From NCBI GenBank assembly GCA_905214795.1, contig CAJMNM010000005.1, forward strand, positions 70,913 to 134,912: a DNA stretch of 64,000 nucleotides, given 5' to 3'. Both the position numbers and the translations under genes were made by a program. The notes under the pieces were generated by a model. The model saw only the letters and a program-made list of their open reading frames with translations. It was not told the origin of the DNA and searched no databases. Positions 17,200 through 25,261 of this stretch are shown one piece after another. This stretch comes from an uncultured bacterium (GTDB taxonomy: Bacteria; Bacteroidota; Bacteroidia; Bacteroidales; Bacteroidaceae). How positions within the stretch are numbered: the first letter of the stretch is position 1; every line of letters begins with the position of its first letter.

Positions 17200-19299
17200 T
17201 TATGCTTTTGTATTGTCATTCTCTTGAGATTCCTTTTCGTGGTTGGGGGCTGATTGCTCTCCTTGATTGTCCTGAGGATTGTTTTGTGATTCCGGAGTCT
17301 CAGACTGTATGTCATCATGGACGGCCTTTTTGTCTTCAGAGGATTCCGGTTGAGATGTTATCGCAGGAGTATCCTCATCTGCTTCGCCGGTATTTTCATT
17401 AAGACTGAGCAACTCTTCTGTACGGCTGGTCCATGGACGTTTGCCGAATATCTTTTCTACATCTTCAGCAAAAATAACTTCGCGCTCAACCAACATCTGT
17501 GCAAGTTGTGCATGTCCTTCCTTATGTTCGGTCAGCAGTTGCTTTGCACGTTCATATTGTTCGTTAATCATTTTTTTGACTGCTTTGTCGATGACCTGCG
17601 CAGTGTTATCTGAATATGGCTTGTTGAAGCTGTATTCTTCGTTGCTGTAGTAGCATAGATTAGGTAACTCGTCACTCATACCCAGATAGGCAATCATACC
17701 GTATGCTTGTTTAGTGACACGTTCCAAGTCGTTGAGTGCACCTGATGAGATATGGCCGGTAAATAATTCTTCTGCGGCGCGGCCTCCTAATGTGGCGCAC
17801 ATTTCGTCCAACATTTGCTCTTTGGTTGTAATCTGACGCTCTTCCGGTAAATACCATGCTGCGCCAAGTGCTCTTCCGCGCGGAACAATTGTAACCTTAA
17901 TAAGCGGATTGGCATATTGGAGGAACCATGAAATAGTTGCGTGTCCGGCTTCATGTAAGGCTATTGTTTTCTTTTCTTCAGTTGTCATGACTTTGGTTTT
18001 CTTCTCCAATCCGCCTACGATACGGTCTACTGCGTTAAGAAAATCGTCTTTACCAACTGATTTTTTACCATGTCGAGCAGCAATCAATGCAGCTTCGTTG
18101 CAAACATTGGCAATATCGGCGCCAGAGAATCCGGGTGTTTGACGTGCCAATAAGTCGACATCAACACTGTCGTCGATCTTAACCGGGCGTAAATGGACCT
18201 TGAACACTTCTTTGCGCTCATTCAAGTCTGGTAGGTCAACGTGAATCTGGCGGTCGAAACGTCCTGCACGAAGTAATGCTTTATCCAGAATATCTACGCG
18301 GTTTGTGGCTGCTAAAATGATAACACCACTGTTGGTGCCGAAACCGTCCATTTCTGTCAACAGTTGGTTTAATGTGTTCTCGCGTTCATCGTTACCGCCC
18401 ATAGACGGATTCTTTCCGCGGGCACGTCCAACAGCGTCAATCTCGTCGATAAAGATGATACAAGGTGCTTTTTCTTTAGCTTGACGGAATAAGTCACGTA
18501 CACGACTTGCACCTACACCTACAAACATTTCAACAAAATCGGATCCGGACATGGAGAAGAACGGTACATTGGCTTCACCAGCTACTGCTTTAGCCAATAA
18601 TGTCTTTCCGGTTCCCGGAGGACCTACCAAAAGGGCGCCTTTGGGGATTTTTCCACCAAGGTCAGTAAATTTCTTTGGGCTTTTCAAAAATTCTACGATT
18701 TCCTGAACTTCCTGTTTAGCGCTAGCTTGTCCTGCAACATCTTTGAATGTCACCTTGATGTCAGAGCCTTTTTCTATCAGTTTGGCTTTGCTTTTACCTA
18801 CATTGAAGACATTGCCACCTGCAGAACTGCCGCCGCCCATTCTTCTCATGATAAAAATCCAAATGGCGAAAATGATGATAAAAGGCAAGAAGTTCCAGAA
18901 AATATTTTTCATTAAATCGTTGCTACGTTCATAACTCAAATCGCCTGTAAATTGGTTAGCAGTTTGAGCTGACTCAATAAACTCTTCCAACTTGTCATTG
19001 GAGGGATATTCAACTTGCACATAGGGGGTGCTTCCCATTTTGGATACTCCTCCGTTAAATACGTCGCGGATGTGTTCTGGCTTGACAAACATAATCAGTG
19101 AGCCTTCATCTTTATTCGCAACAATTTTGCTGGCATATCCACTTGTGACATATTTTTTAAATTGAGTGTAAGTGACAGATTTGCTTGCACTGGTGTCTGT
19201 TCCTGTAAAGAACAGATAAAGCAGTACCACAACAATGATACCGTAAATCCACGACATATTGAATCGTGGCATTTTATTTTTGTTTTCGTTTCCGTTCAT
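17200..19299 (-). CDS. ftsH: ATP-dependent zinc metalloprotease FtsH
   Basis: 699 residues. Two membrane helices (about 15-32 and 130-150) flank a periplasmic loop. The AAA domain follows, with Walker A GPPGTGKT at 226-233, Walker B FIDEID and the second region of homology ATNRVDILDKALLRAGRFDR. The zinc protease domain has HEAGH at 449-453. The last 60 residues are an acidic Glu/Asn/Gln-rich tail, common in Bacteroidetes FtsH. It is a membrane-anchored hexamer that degrades misfolded membrane and regulatory proteins. It lies 21 bases after rsfS. Confidence 0.97.
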   Translation of the reverse strand: MNGNENKNKMPRFNMSWIYGIIVVVLLYLFFTGTDTSASKSVTYTQFKKYVTSGYASKIVANKDEGSLIMFVKPEHIRDVFNGGVSKMGSTPYVQVEYPSNDKLEEFIESAQTANQFTGDLSYERSNDLMKNIFWNFLPFIIIFAIWIFIMRRMGGGSSAGGNVFNVGKSKAKLIEKGSDIKVTFKDVAGQASAKQEVQEIVEFLKSPKKFTDLGGKIPKGALLVGPPGTGKTLLAKAVAGEANVPFFSMSGSDFVEMFVGVGASRVRDLFRQAKEKAPCIIFIDEIDAVGRARGKNPSMGGNDERENTLNQLLTEMDGFGTNSGVIILAATNRVDILDKALLRAGRFDRQIHVDLPDLNERKEVFKVHLRPVKIDDSVDVDLLARQTPGFSGADIANVCNEAALIAARHGKKSVGKDDFLNAVDRIVGGLEKKTKVMTTEEKKTIALHEAGHATISWFLQYANPLIKVTIVPRGRALGAAWYLPEERQITTKEQMLDEMCATLGGRAAEELFTGHISSGALNDLERVTKQAYGMIAYLGMSDELPNLCYYSNEEYSFNKPYSDNTAQVIDKAVKKMINEQYERAKQLLTEHKEGHAQLAQMLVEREVIFAEDVEKIFGKRPWTSRTEELLSLNENTGEADEDTPAITSQPESSEDKKAVHDDIQSETPESQNNPQDNQGEQSAPNHEKESQENDNTKA

Positions 19300-19320
19300 A
19301 ATTTTACTTTGGGCTTCTTC

Positions 19321-19680
19321 TTAATCAATGTCTTCTAAATAAGTCAGCTTCGCGTCTTCCCACAAGTGTTCCAAATCGTAAAAGTCGTGCGGCTCCGGAA
19401 GAAATACATGCACAATTATGTTACCATAATCCATAGCTACCCATTCAGCATTTTGTAATCCGTCAATGGCGCTTGGTTTGATCTGTGCTTTCTTTCTTGT
19501 AAATTCTTCAATAGAATCTACGATTGCTGCCACATGTGTAGGAGAGTTTCCTTGGCATATAATGAAATATTGACAGATTGTGTCGCCAATGTTTTGTAAA
19601 TCAGCAGTGACTATTTGTTTTCCTTTTTTCTCTTGAATGCCGTCAATGATGGCGTTAATTAATAGTTGTGTTTCGTCCAT
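19321..19680 (-). CDS. rsfS: Ribosomal silencing factor RsfS
   Basis: 119 residues, family length (YbeB/Iojap). Core motifs: ADLQNIGDTICQYFIICQGNS (about 25-45) and the C-terminal WVAMDYGNIIVHVFLPEPHDFYDLEHLW. It binds ribosomal protein L14 and blocks subunit joining in starved cells. It heads the rsfS-ftsH-cdsA operon. A TATCTTTG (minus strand) at 19711-19718 sits about 30 bases upstream as a likely -7 box. Confidence 0.95.
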   Translation of the reverse strand: MDETQLLINAIIDGIQEKKGKQIVTADLQNIGDTICQYFIICQGNSPTHVAAIVDSIEEFTRKKAQIKPSAIDGLQNAEWVAMDYGNIIVHVFLPEPHDFYDLEHLWEDAKLTYLEDID

Positions 19681-19710
19681 TCTTTAATTTAAACATATAT
19701 AAATAATGGA

Positions 19711-19718
19711 CAAAGATA
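19711..19718 (-). promoter_or_regulatory. -7 box of the rsfS-ftsH-cdsA operon
   Basis: CAAAGATA on plus, TATCTTTG on minus, a perfect TAnnTTTG, 30 bases from the rsfS start codon. The rest of the gap to the tRNA (19719-19972) is AT-rich with no gene. Confidence 0.55.
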
Positions 19719-19972
19719 GTACATTATATGTAACATACGTCATTTATATCCCTAAAAAACATCTTATATTTTGAGTTTTTTAGATAAATGCTACATGTTT
19801 TTTGTGACATTTGATGAGCTTTGATGTTCAAGATTGGAAATGAAGCTGATTTTCTTGCGTTTTTTAGTATTAAATAGACATGTCTATTAAGATTAAAAAT
19901 AAAAAAATACCATTTAAGTGATAAAAAAGGTCTGAAAAATTTGCTGGTTCAGAAAAAGTCGCTACCTTTGCA

Positions 19973-19980
19973 GTCGAAAT
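19973..19980 (+). promoter_or_regulatory. -7 box of the tRNA-Gln gene
   Basis: TACCTTTG, a perfect TAnnTTTG, ends 7 bases before the tRNA 5' end, so transcription would start at or next to the mature 5' end. Confidence 0.6.
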
Positions 19981-19987
19981 GAGACAT

Positions 19988-20058
19988 TGGGCTATGGTGT
20001 AATGGTAACACAACAGATTCTGGTCCTGTTTTTCTTGGTTCGAATCCAGGTAGCCCAA
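19988..20058 (+). tRNA. tRNA-Gln (anticodon CTG)
   Basis: Folds as a cloverleaf. The acceptor TGGGCTA pairs with TAGCCCA. The D arm is GTGT-AATGGTA-ACAC. The anticodon loop TTCTGGT has CTG at positions 34-36. The T arm is CTTGG-TTCGAAT-CCAGG, and the discriminator base is A. CCA is not encoded. The anticodon stem ACAGA/CCTGT has one A-C mismatch at the pair next to the loop. It reads CAG codons. Confidence 0.92.
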
Positions 20059-20065
20059 CACAAAA

Positions 20066-20101
20066 AGAGAATTCCGGTGGAAAGGAGTTCTCTTTTTTTT
20101 T
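20066..20101 (+). terminator. Terminator after tRNA-Gln
   Basis: The stem AGAGAATTCC / GGAGTTCTCT (one G-T wobble) with an 8-base loop is followed by nine T residues. It starts 7 bases after the tRNA 3' end. Confidence 0.9.
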
Positions 20102-20211
20102 ATACTGTTTTCATTATAAAGAATCTGGGTGACATTTTATTTATAATGAGGTGTAAGTTGTTGTGTGCTATTAGAGATTACAGATTGTTTTTATTGAAAA
20201 CCGAGAAATAA

Positions 20212-20263
20212 AAAACTGTATCAAGCATTTATAAACATGTGTTTTGTAGCTTGATACAGTTTT
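20212..20263 (-). terminator. Hairpin terminator after the DUF349 gene
   Basis: A perfect 15-bp inverted repeat, AAAACTGTATCAAGC / GCTTGATACAGTTTT, with a 22-base loop, lies just past the stop of the leftward DUF349 gene. The minus-strand stem is followed by a T-rich stretch (complement of GAGAAATAAAAA). Confidence 0.7.
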
Positions 20264-20305
20264 ATATATGTATAATGAAAATTCAATTATCTATTGTGAC
20301 GATGG

Positions 20306-22114
20306 TTAGGCTTGTTTCGCAATTTCCTCTTCAATAGCTTTGATTTTCTCACCGAGCAGATTGAGTTCGTCTTTCAGCTTCTCTACTTTTTTATTCATCT
20401 CGTTTACCAGACTGTTTCCTTTCTTTGAATTGGAGGTTAGGAATCCGAGATTGTTTTCGTATGTTTTGATTTCGTTACGCATGTTTTCGTAGGCTCTGAG
20501 AAGTCTGTCTCGTTCTCTGTTAAGTGTGTTGCCACCTTCTTGAACATTGTTTTTAAGATTGTTCTTAAAGTTGTCAAGATGCTTACGCGCAGCACTGATG
20601 TTGAGAGCTTTATATAGTTTGTCAACAGCTTCGTGATAAGCTTTATAGATTTTGTCTTTTTCTTTAAACGGAACAAAACCTACCTCGTTCCACTCTTTCA
20701 TGAGTGCTTTGAGTGTTTCTGCTTTATTTTCGTCGTCAGCGTCAAGAAGTACATTCAATTTTTCGATAATTGAATTTTTCTTCTCTAAATTGTCATGTTC
20801 TTCTGTACGTTGAGTGGCGTTAACCTTATTTTTCTGTTCAAAGAAATAGTCGCATGCTCCCACAAAACGCTTCCATAGGCTTTCTGAATACTTTTTAGGT
20901 ACAGCGCCAATGTTCTTCCATTCTTTTTGTAAATCACGCAACTTGTCGGCAGTTGCACGCCATTCTGTGCTGTCTTTTAAAGCTTCTGCTTTTTCACACA
21001 GTGCTGTTTTTAAGGCCAGATTCTTAGCTTGGTCTTCTTTAAGTGTTTTGAAAAATTCAGCTTTAGCGGTGAAGAATTTGTCGCATGCATTACGGAAACG
21101 TTCGAATATCTTTACGTTCATTTTCTGCGGAGCAAATCCGATAGTCCGCCATTCTGTTTGTGCATCAAGAATTTCTTTTGTAGAAGATTCCCATTCAGAA
21201 ATACTTTTGATGTTTTCGGGCAGTATAGCTTCAATCTTTTCACAAAGAGCTGTTTTCTTGGACAGATTTTCTTCTTCTTGAGCTTTTATAGCTTCGAAAT
21301 GTTGCTGATGACGTTTGTTGACGACTGTAGATGCAGCTTTAAATCGTGCCCATATTTCGTCGCGAAGTTCTTTGGCAACCGGTCCTGTTTCTTTGAATTC
21401 CTGATGCAAAGACTGCAATTGTTGGAAAGCAGAGATAACATCATCTTCTTCAGCTAGCTTTTCTGCAGCTTCGCAAAGATGTGTCTTTATTTCCAGATTC
21501 TTTTTGAAATCGTATTCGCGGAATTCATTATTCAGCTTTAATTGATCGTAATATTGTTCAACATAAAGCTGATAAGTTTTCCATAATTCGTTGGCACGTG
21601 TAGCCGGAACAAGGGTAATTTCCTTCCATTGGTTTTGAAGCTCTTTAAATTCTTTATATCCTTGATTGGCTTCTTCCGGTGTATTGCTGAGTGCCTTTAT
21701 CTTTTCCAGTATTTCAAGCTTCTTTTGAAGATTTTCTTCTTTTATGCGTTCTTGTTCAGCTAAAGCTTCTGCTTTTTTCTGCTTGATGGTATTCATGGCT
21801 GTTTTGAATTCATCCTCAAGCACATTTGGTGCAGGCAGAAAATCTTCTGGTTTTCCACCGTTTTCGATGAAGGCAGTTCTTGCTGCGTTGACTTCTGTTT
21901 TATGTATTTTGTAAAATACTTGTTTAAGTGTATCTAACTCTTGCTTTTCTGCAAGTTTATCTGATTGAGCAAGTTCTTTAAGTCGTGCTATTACTTCTTC
22001 TTGGGTTTGTGGAACGGAAATAGTCACCTGATCAGTAGTGTTTTCAATGATTTGATCCTGTTTTTGTTCCTCTTGTCCTGTTCCTTCCAAGGAAAGGTTG
22101 TCTTGAACGTCCAT
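20306..22114 (-). CDS. DUF349 repeat protein, coiled coil
   Basis: 602 residues, highly charged (Lys/Glu) and almost all helical. After an acidic N-terminal segment (1-90) it holds about five DUF349 repeats of 70-75 residues, each recognisable by W(K/R)xIG or WKEI followed by an LWxxF/FERFRNACDKFF-type motif (for example WRTIGFAPQKM and WKNIGAVPKKYSESLWKRF). The last 110 residues are a coiled coil. No membrane segment or signal. The function is unknown in Bacteroidetes. It is a single gene with its own terminator. Confidence 0.85.
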   Translation of the reverse strand: MDVQDNLSLEGTGQEEQKQDQIIENTTDQVTISVPQTQEEVIARLKELAQSDKLAEKQELDTLKQVFYKIHKTEVNAARTAFIENGGKPEDFLPAPNVLEDEFKTAMNTIKQKKAEALAEQERIKEENLQKKLEILEKIKALSNTPEEANQGYKEFKELQNQWKEITLVPATRANELWKTYQLYVEQYYDQLKLNNEFREYDFKKNLEIKTHLCEAAEKLAEEDDVISAFQQLQSLHQEFKETGPVAKELRDEIWARFKAASTVVNKRHQQHFEAIKAQEEENLSKKTALCEKIEAILPENIKSISEWESSTKEILDAQTEWRTIGFAPQKMNVKIFERFRNACDKFFTAKAEFFKTLKEDQAKNLALKTALCEKAEALKDSTEWRATADKLRDLQKEWKNIGAVPKKYSESLWKRFVGACDYFFEQKNKVNATQRTEEHDNLEKKNSIIEKLNVLLDADDENKAETLKALMKEWNEVGFVPFKEKDKIYKAYHEAVDKLYKALNISAARKHLDNFKNNLKNNVQEGGNTLNRERDRLLRAYENMRNEIKTYENNLGFLTSNSKKGNSLVNEMNKKVEKLKDELNLLGEKIKAIEEEIAKQA

Positions 22115-22227
22115 GGTTTATTCTTGTTTTTATGAATTTTTCGTGTTATTAAATCATTTGGTTCGCAAAATAACTATAAAAATATCTTCTAACCTAAAGA
22201 AAATTGTTATTTTTTTATTTTATGGCA

Positions 22228-23154
22228 TTAAATCCATGATTTTCTTTTAAAATACCAAACGAAAAGTGCGGTTACACCAATGGTGAGCACTAATGCAAGT
22301 GGAAAACCCCAGGCTGAATCTTCCATGCCGTTAATGAGGTTCATTCCGAAAAGGCTGGCTACTAATGTCGGGAACATAAGTATAATGGATATTGAAGTCA
22401 ACATTTTCATGACACTGCTTACGTTGTTGTTGATGATGTTGGCGTAAGTATCCATTGTTGATTCCAAAATGTTTGTGTAGATATTAGTCGTTTCGCGAGC
22501 CTGGCTCATCTCAATATTGACGTCTTCAATCAAATCTGCATCCAATTCGTCGACAGGAAGTTTAAATTTCAACTTGGACAGGAGTGTTTCGTTGCCACGG
22601 ATGGATGTTATGAAGTAGGTTAGACTGTCTTGTAAACGTGAAAGACTGATGAGGTCTTGGTTATTGACGTTGCGGTCTAAATGTTGTTTAGCCTTTTCTA
22701 TTAATGCATTAATCTGTTTAAGGCGTTTAAGGTACCATACTGCAGAAGAAAGAAAAAGTCGAAATACCATATCAACAGAGTCTGTGAAACCTTGTCCGCG
22801 TTTCTGCTGATAGCTGACAAAGTCTATCATCATATTTGTTTCAAAATAACAGACTGTAATACAGATTTCCTTATTGAGGATAATACCTAATGGGATGGTC
22901 GTATACGGGGTGCGTGACCGCACTTCTTTTACATAAGGAATACGAAGAATGATAAGAATCCATCCGTCGTCAAACTCATAACGGGCGCGCTCGTCGGTAT
23001 CGGCGATGTCCATTAGAAAATAGTCTGGGATGTGGAGCGTATTTTCGAGATAGTCGATGTCATTGTCGTTAGGGCATGTAACTTGTACCCAGCAATTCGG
23101 CTCCCAATTTTCAAGTGTGCGTAGTCCGCGGTTTGTGTTCCAGTAAGTTCGCAT
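22228..23154 (-). CDS. corA: CorA-family magnesium/divalent cation transporter
   Basis: About 308 residues. A soluble N-terminal alpha/beta domain (1-240) is followed by two C-terminal membrane helices. The selectivity motif GMN (FGMNLINGMEDS) lies at the end of the first helix, as in all CorA proteins. I place the start at ATG 23154 (MRTYWNTN) because GGAGG lies 8 bases upstream. The ATG at 23169 overlaps that site and would add five residues. It forms a pentameric channel in the inner membrane. A TACTTTTG box on the minus strand at 23276-23283 gives a leader of about 110 bases. Confidence 0.92.
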   Translation of the reverse strand: MRTYWNTNRGLRTLENWEPNCWVQVTCPNDNDIDYLENTLHIPDYFLMDIADTDERARYEFDDGWILIILRIPYVKEVRSRTPYTTIPLGIILNKEICITVCYFETNMMIDFVSYQQKRGQGFTDSVDMVFRLFLSSAVWYLKRLKQINALIEKAKQHLDRNVNNQDLISLSRLQDSLTYFITSIRGNETLLSKLKFKLPVDELDADLIEDVNIEMSQARETTNIYTNILESTMDTYANIINNNVSSVMKMLTSISIILMFPTLVASLFGMNLINGMEDSAWGFPLALVLTIGVTALFVWYFKRKSWI

Positions 23155-23275
23155 GAATAAATCCTCCAAAATTAGTTTGACGGAGGCTCTTAAATTGCGA
23201 ACCTCAGTCTTTACAAAATCATATTTTCCGCGTAATAATCGTCCATTTTGATTAACACTCTATTTTATTGCAGTG

Positions 23276-23283
23276 CAAAAGTA
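23276..23283 (-). promoter_or_regulatory. -7 box of corA
   Basis: CAAAAGTA on plus, TACTTTTG on minus. It lies between the stop of ksgA and the start of corA and separates corA from the upstream gene. Confidence 0.5.
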
Positions 23284-23350
23284 CAAAAAGATTTTAAAAA
23301 AACTATTTTTTTGAACCTCTTTTGTGGTTACATCTGCTTAATTTTAATTT

Positions 23351-24175
23351 TTATGCGATTTCCTGTGCCACTGCATTTGTGAGCGAAATGAATTCAGCAA
23401 CAGAAAGTTGTTCGGGGCGTTTACTGAATATAGCTGCAGAGAGAAATGCTGAGTGGTCATGAATTGTTAAACCGTTTTGAAGAGCCTTCTGGTCTGCCAA
23501 AGCAAGAACAGGACGGATAGAATTGCGTAAAACCTTGCGCCGTTGGTTGAATGTTGTTTTTACAATTTGTTTGAAAAGTTTTTCGTCACATCCTAAATCA
23601 ATGGTGTTGTTACGTGTCATACGAATAACTGCGCTTTTGACTTTGGGAGGTGGATTGAAGACATTTTCATTCACTGTGAACAGATATTCTACATTGTACC
23701 ACGCTTGAATAAGTACGCTGAGAATGCCATAGGTTTTGTTGCCGGGAGCTGCGGCTATGCGTTCTGCAACTTCTTTTTGTATCATGCCGGTACAACACGG
23801 AATGAGTGATTTATAATCAAGCATTTTAAAGAAAATCTGACTTGAAATGTTATAAGGATAATTACCGGTCAACACAAATTGTTTGTTGTCAAATGTGTGT
23901 TCAAGGTGCATTTTCAGGAAGTCATCCTCAATAATATGTTCTTCAAGTTCTGGAAAATTGTCACGAAGATAAGCGACAGATTCAAAATCTATTTCAACGA
24001 CTTTAAGAGGACGTTGTTTTTTTATAAGAAACTGTGTCATGACTCCCATACCCGGTCCGACTTCAAGTATAGGAAGTTCCGGGCATGCGTCTACGGTGTC
24101 GGCTATGTCTTGCGCAATTTTCAAATCTTTTAAAAAATGCTGTCCAAGAAACTTTTTAGGCTTGACTGACTTCAT
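23351..24175 (-). CDS. rsmA: 16S rRNA dimethyladenosine transferase KsgA/RsmA
   Basis: 274 residues. The N-terminus KKFLGQHFLKD, SAM motif I LEVGPGMGVMT, and catalytic motif IV NYPYNIS are all diagnostic. The C-terminal helical domain (about 190-274) includes FNQRRKVLRNSI. It dimethylates two adenines near the 3' end of 16S rRNA during small-subunit maturation. It is divergent from a UPF0104 gene, with which it shares an unusually tight promoter region (24192-24211). Confidence 0.96.
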   Translation of the reverse strand: MKSVKPKKFLGQHFLKDLKIAQDIADTVDACPELPILEVGPGMGVMTQFLIKKQRPLKVVEIDFESVAYLRDNFPELEEHIIEDDFLKMHLEHTFDNKQFVLTGNYPYNISSQIFFKMLDYKSLIPCCTGMIQKEVAERIAAAPGNKTYGILSVLIQAWYNVEYLFTVNENVFNPPPKVKSAVIRMTRNNTIDLGCDEKLFKQIVKTTFNQRRKVLRNSIRPVLALADQKALQNGLTIHDHSAFLSAAIFSKRPEQLSVAEFISLTNAVAQEIA

Positions 24176-24191
24176 TCTTGCTTTTTTGTAC

Positions 24192-24211
24192 TACTTTTGC
24201 ATACAAAGATA
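24192..24211. promoter_or_regulatory. Interleaved divergent promoters of ksgA and the UPF0104 gene
   Basis: The plus-strand -7 box TACTTTTG is at 24192-24199 and the minus-strand box TATCTTTG (plus CAAAGATA) at 24204-24211. Each box lies downstream of the other's expected start point, so the two polymerases would compete for the same 20 bases and the two RNAs would overlap at their 5' ends. Confidence 0.55.
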
Positions 24212-24225
24212 AAGAAAAAACTAAC

Positions 24226-25239
24226 GTGAAACGCATAGACACATCAAAGATTATATCAAACCTTCTGAAAATAGTGTTGCCCATATTAGCATCCGGACTT
24301 ATATTGTGGTGGATGTATCGTGATTTTGATTGGGAAGAACTAGAACGTGCTTTGAGTCGTGATATGAATTGGACCTGGATGTGGATTTCAATGCCGTTTG
24401 GTGTTATTGCTCAGGTCCTCAGAGCCCTGCGCTGGCGTCAGTCTTTAGAACCATTGGGCGAACGGCCACGGATTCATACTTGTATTAATGCTATCTTCAT
24501 GTCATATGCTTCCAGTCTGCTAATACCTCGGGTTGGCGAAGTGTTGCGTTGCGGACTTTTGCGACGATATGATAACGTGCCGTTTACTAAGGCTTTGGGG
24601 ACAGTCGTTACGGAACGGATTGTTGATTCCTTACTTATGATTGTAATAGCTGTCGTGACTGTATTTCTTCAAATAAAAATTTTTATGGTGTTCATGACGC
24701 AAACGGGAATGGGAATTGATGACTTGACCGGACGTTTTACCGTTGCAGGTATTTGGGTAACAGTAGCTTCATGTCTTGCCATAATTATATTGATGGCGTT
24801 TTTGGCGCGTAAGTTAGCTTTGTTTGATAGAACAAAAAATCTATTCAAAAATATAATGGATGGTATTTTTTCTTTGAGGAATATTCATAATATACCTCTT
24901 TATATTATTTATTCTTTAGGTATTTGGGTGGCTTATTTCTTGCATTTCTATCTGACTTTTTATAGTTTTGCCTTTACGGAGAATTTGGGCGTGATGGTTG
25001 CGCTCGTTGCTTTTGTGGTAGGAAGCTTTGCAGTATTAGTTCCTACTCCTAACGGTGCTGGTCCTTGGCATTTTGCAGTAAAAACCATATTATTGTTGTA
25101 TGGCGTTGGAGCTTCACAAGGAGTTATGTATGTTTTGGTTGTTCATACATTACAGACATTACTCGTTTTGTTGCTTGGTCTGTATGCATTATTTGCCTTT
25201 TTCCAGACAAAACCTGTTACAGGGAATTTAAATGAGTAG
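24226..25239 (+). CDS. UPF0104/lysylphosphatidylglycerol synthase-like membrane protein
   Basis: About 337 residues when started at GTG 24226 (VKRIDTSKIIS). An ATG at 24178 keeps the frame open but lies upstream of the -7 box at 24192, so it cannot be on the transcript from that promoter. There are seven to eight membrane helices, with conserved polar spots such as RWRQSLEPLG, LIPRVGEVLRCGLLRRYDNVPF and VPTPNGAGPWHFA, typical of the UPF0104 / MprF-flippase-like family. The substrate is unknown; the family is often tied to lipid or envelope modification. pepD follows after 22 bases and may be co-transcribed. Confidence 0.85.
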   Translation: MKRIDTSKIISNLLKIVLPILASGLILWWMYRDFDWEELERALSRDMNWTWMWISMPFGVIAQVLRALRWRQSLEPLGERPRIHTCINAIFMSYASSLLIPRVGEVLRCGLLRRYDNVPFTKALGTVVTERIVDSLLMIVIAVVTVFLQIKIFMVFMTQTGMGIDDLTGRFTVAGIWVTVASCLAIIILMAFLARKLALFDRTKNLFKNIMDGIFSLRNIHNIPLYIIYSLGIWVAYFLHFYLTFYSFAFTENLGVMVALVAFVVGSFAVLVPTPNGAGPWHFAVKTILLLYGVGASQGVMYVLVVHTLQTLLVLLLGLYALFAFFQTKPVTGNLNE

Positions 25240-25261
25240 TTAATTATAAAAAGAAACAATT

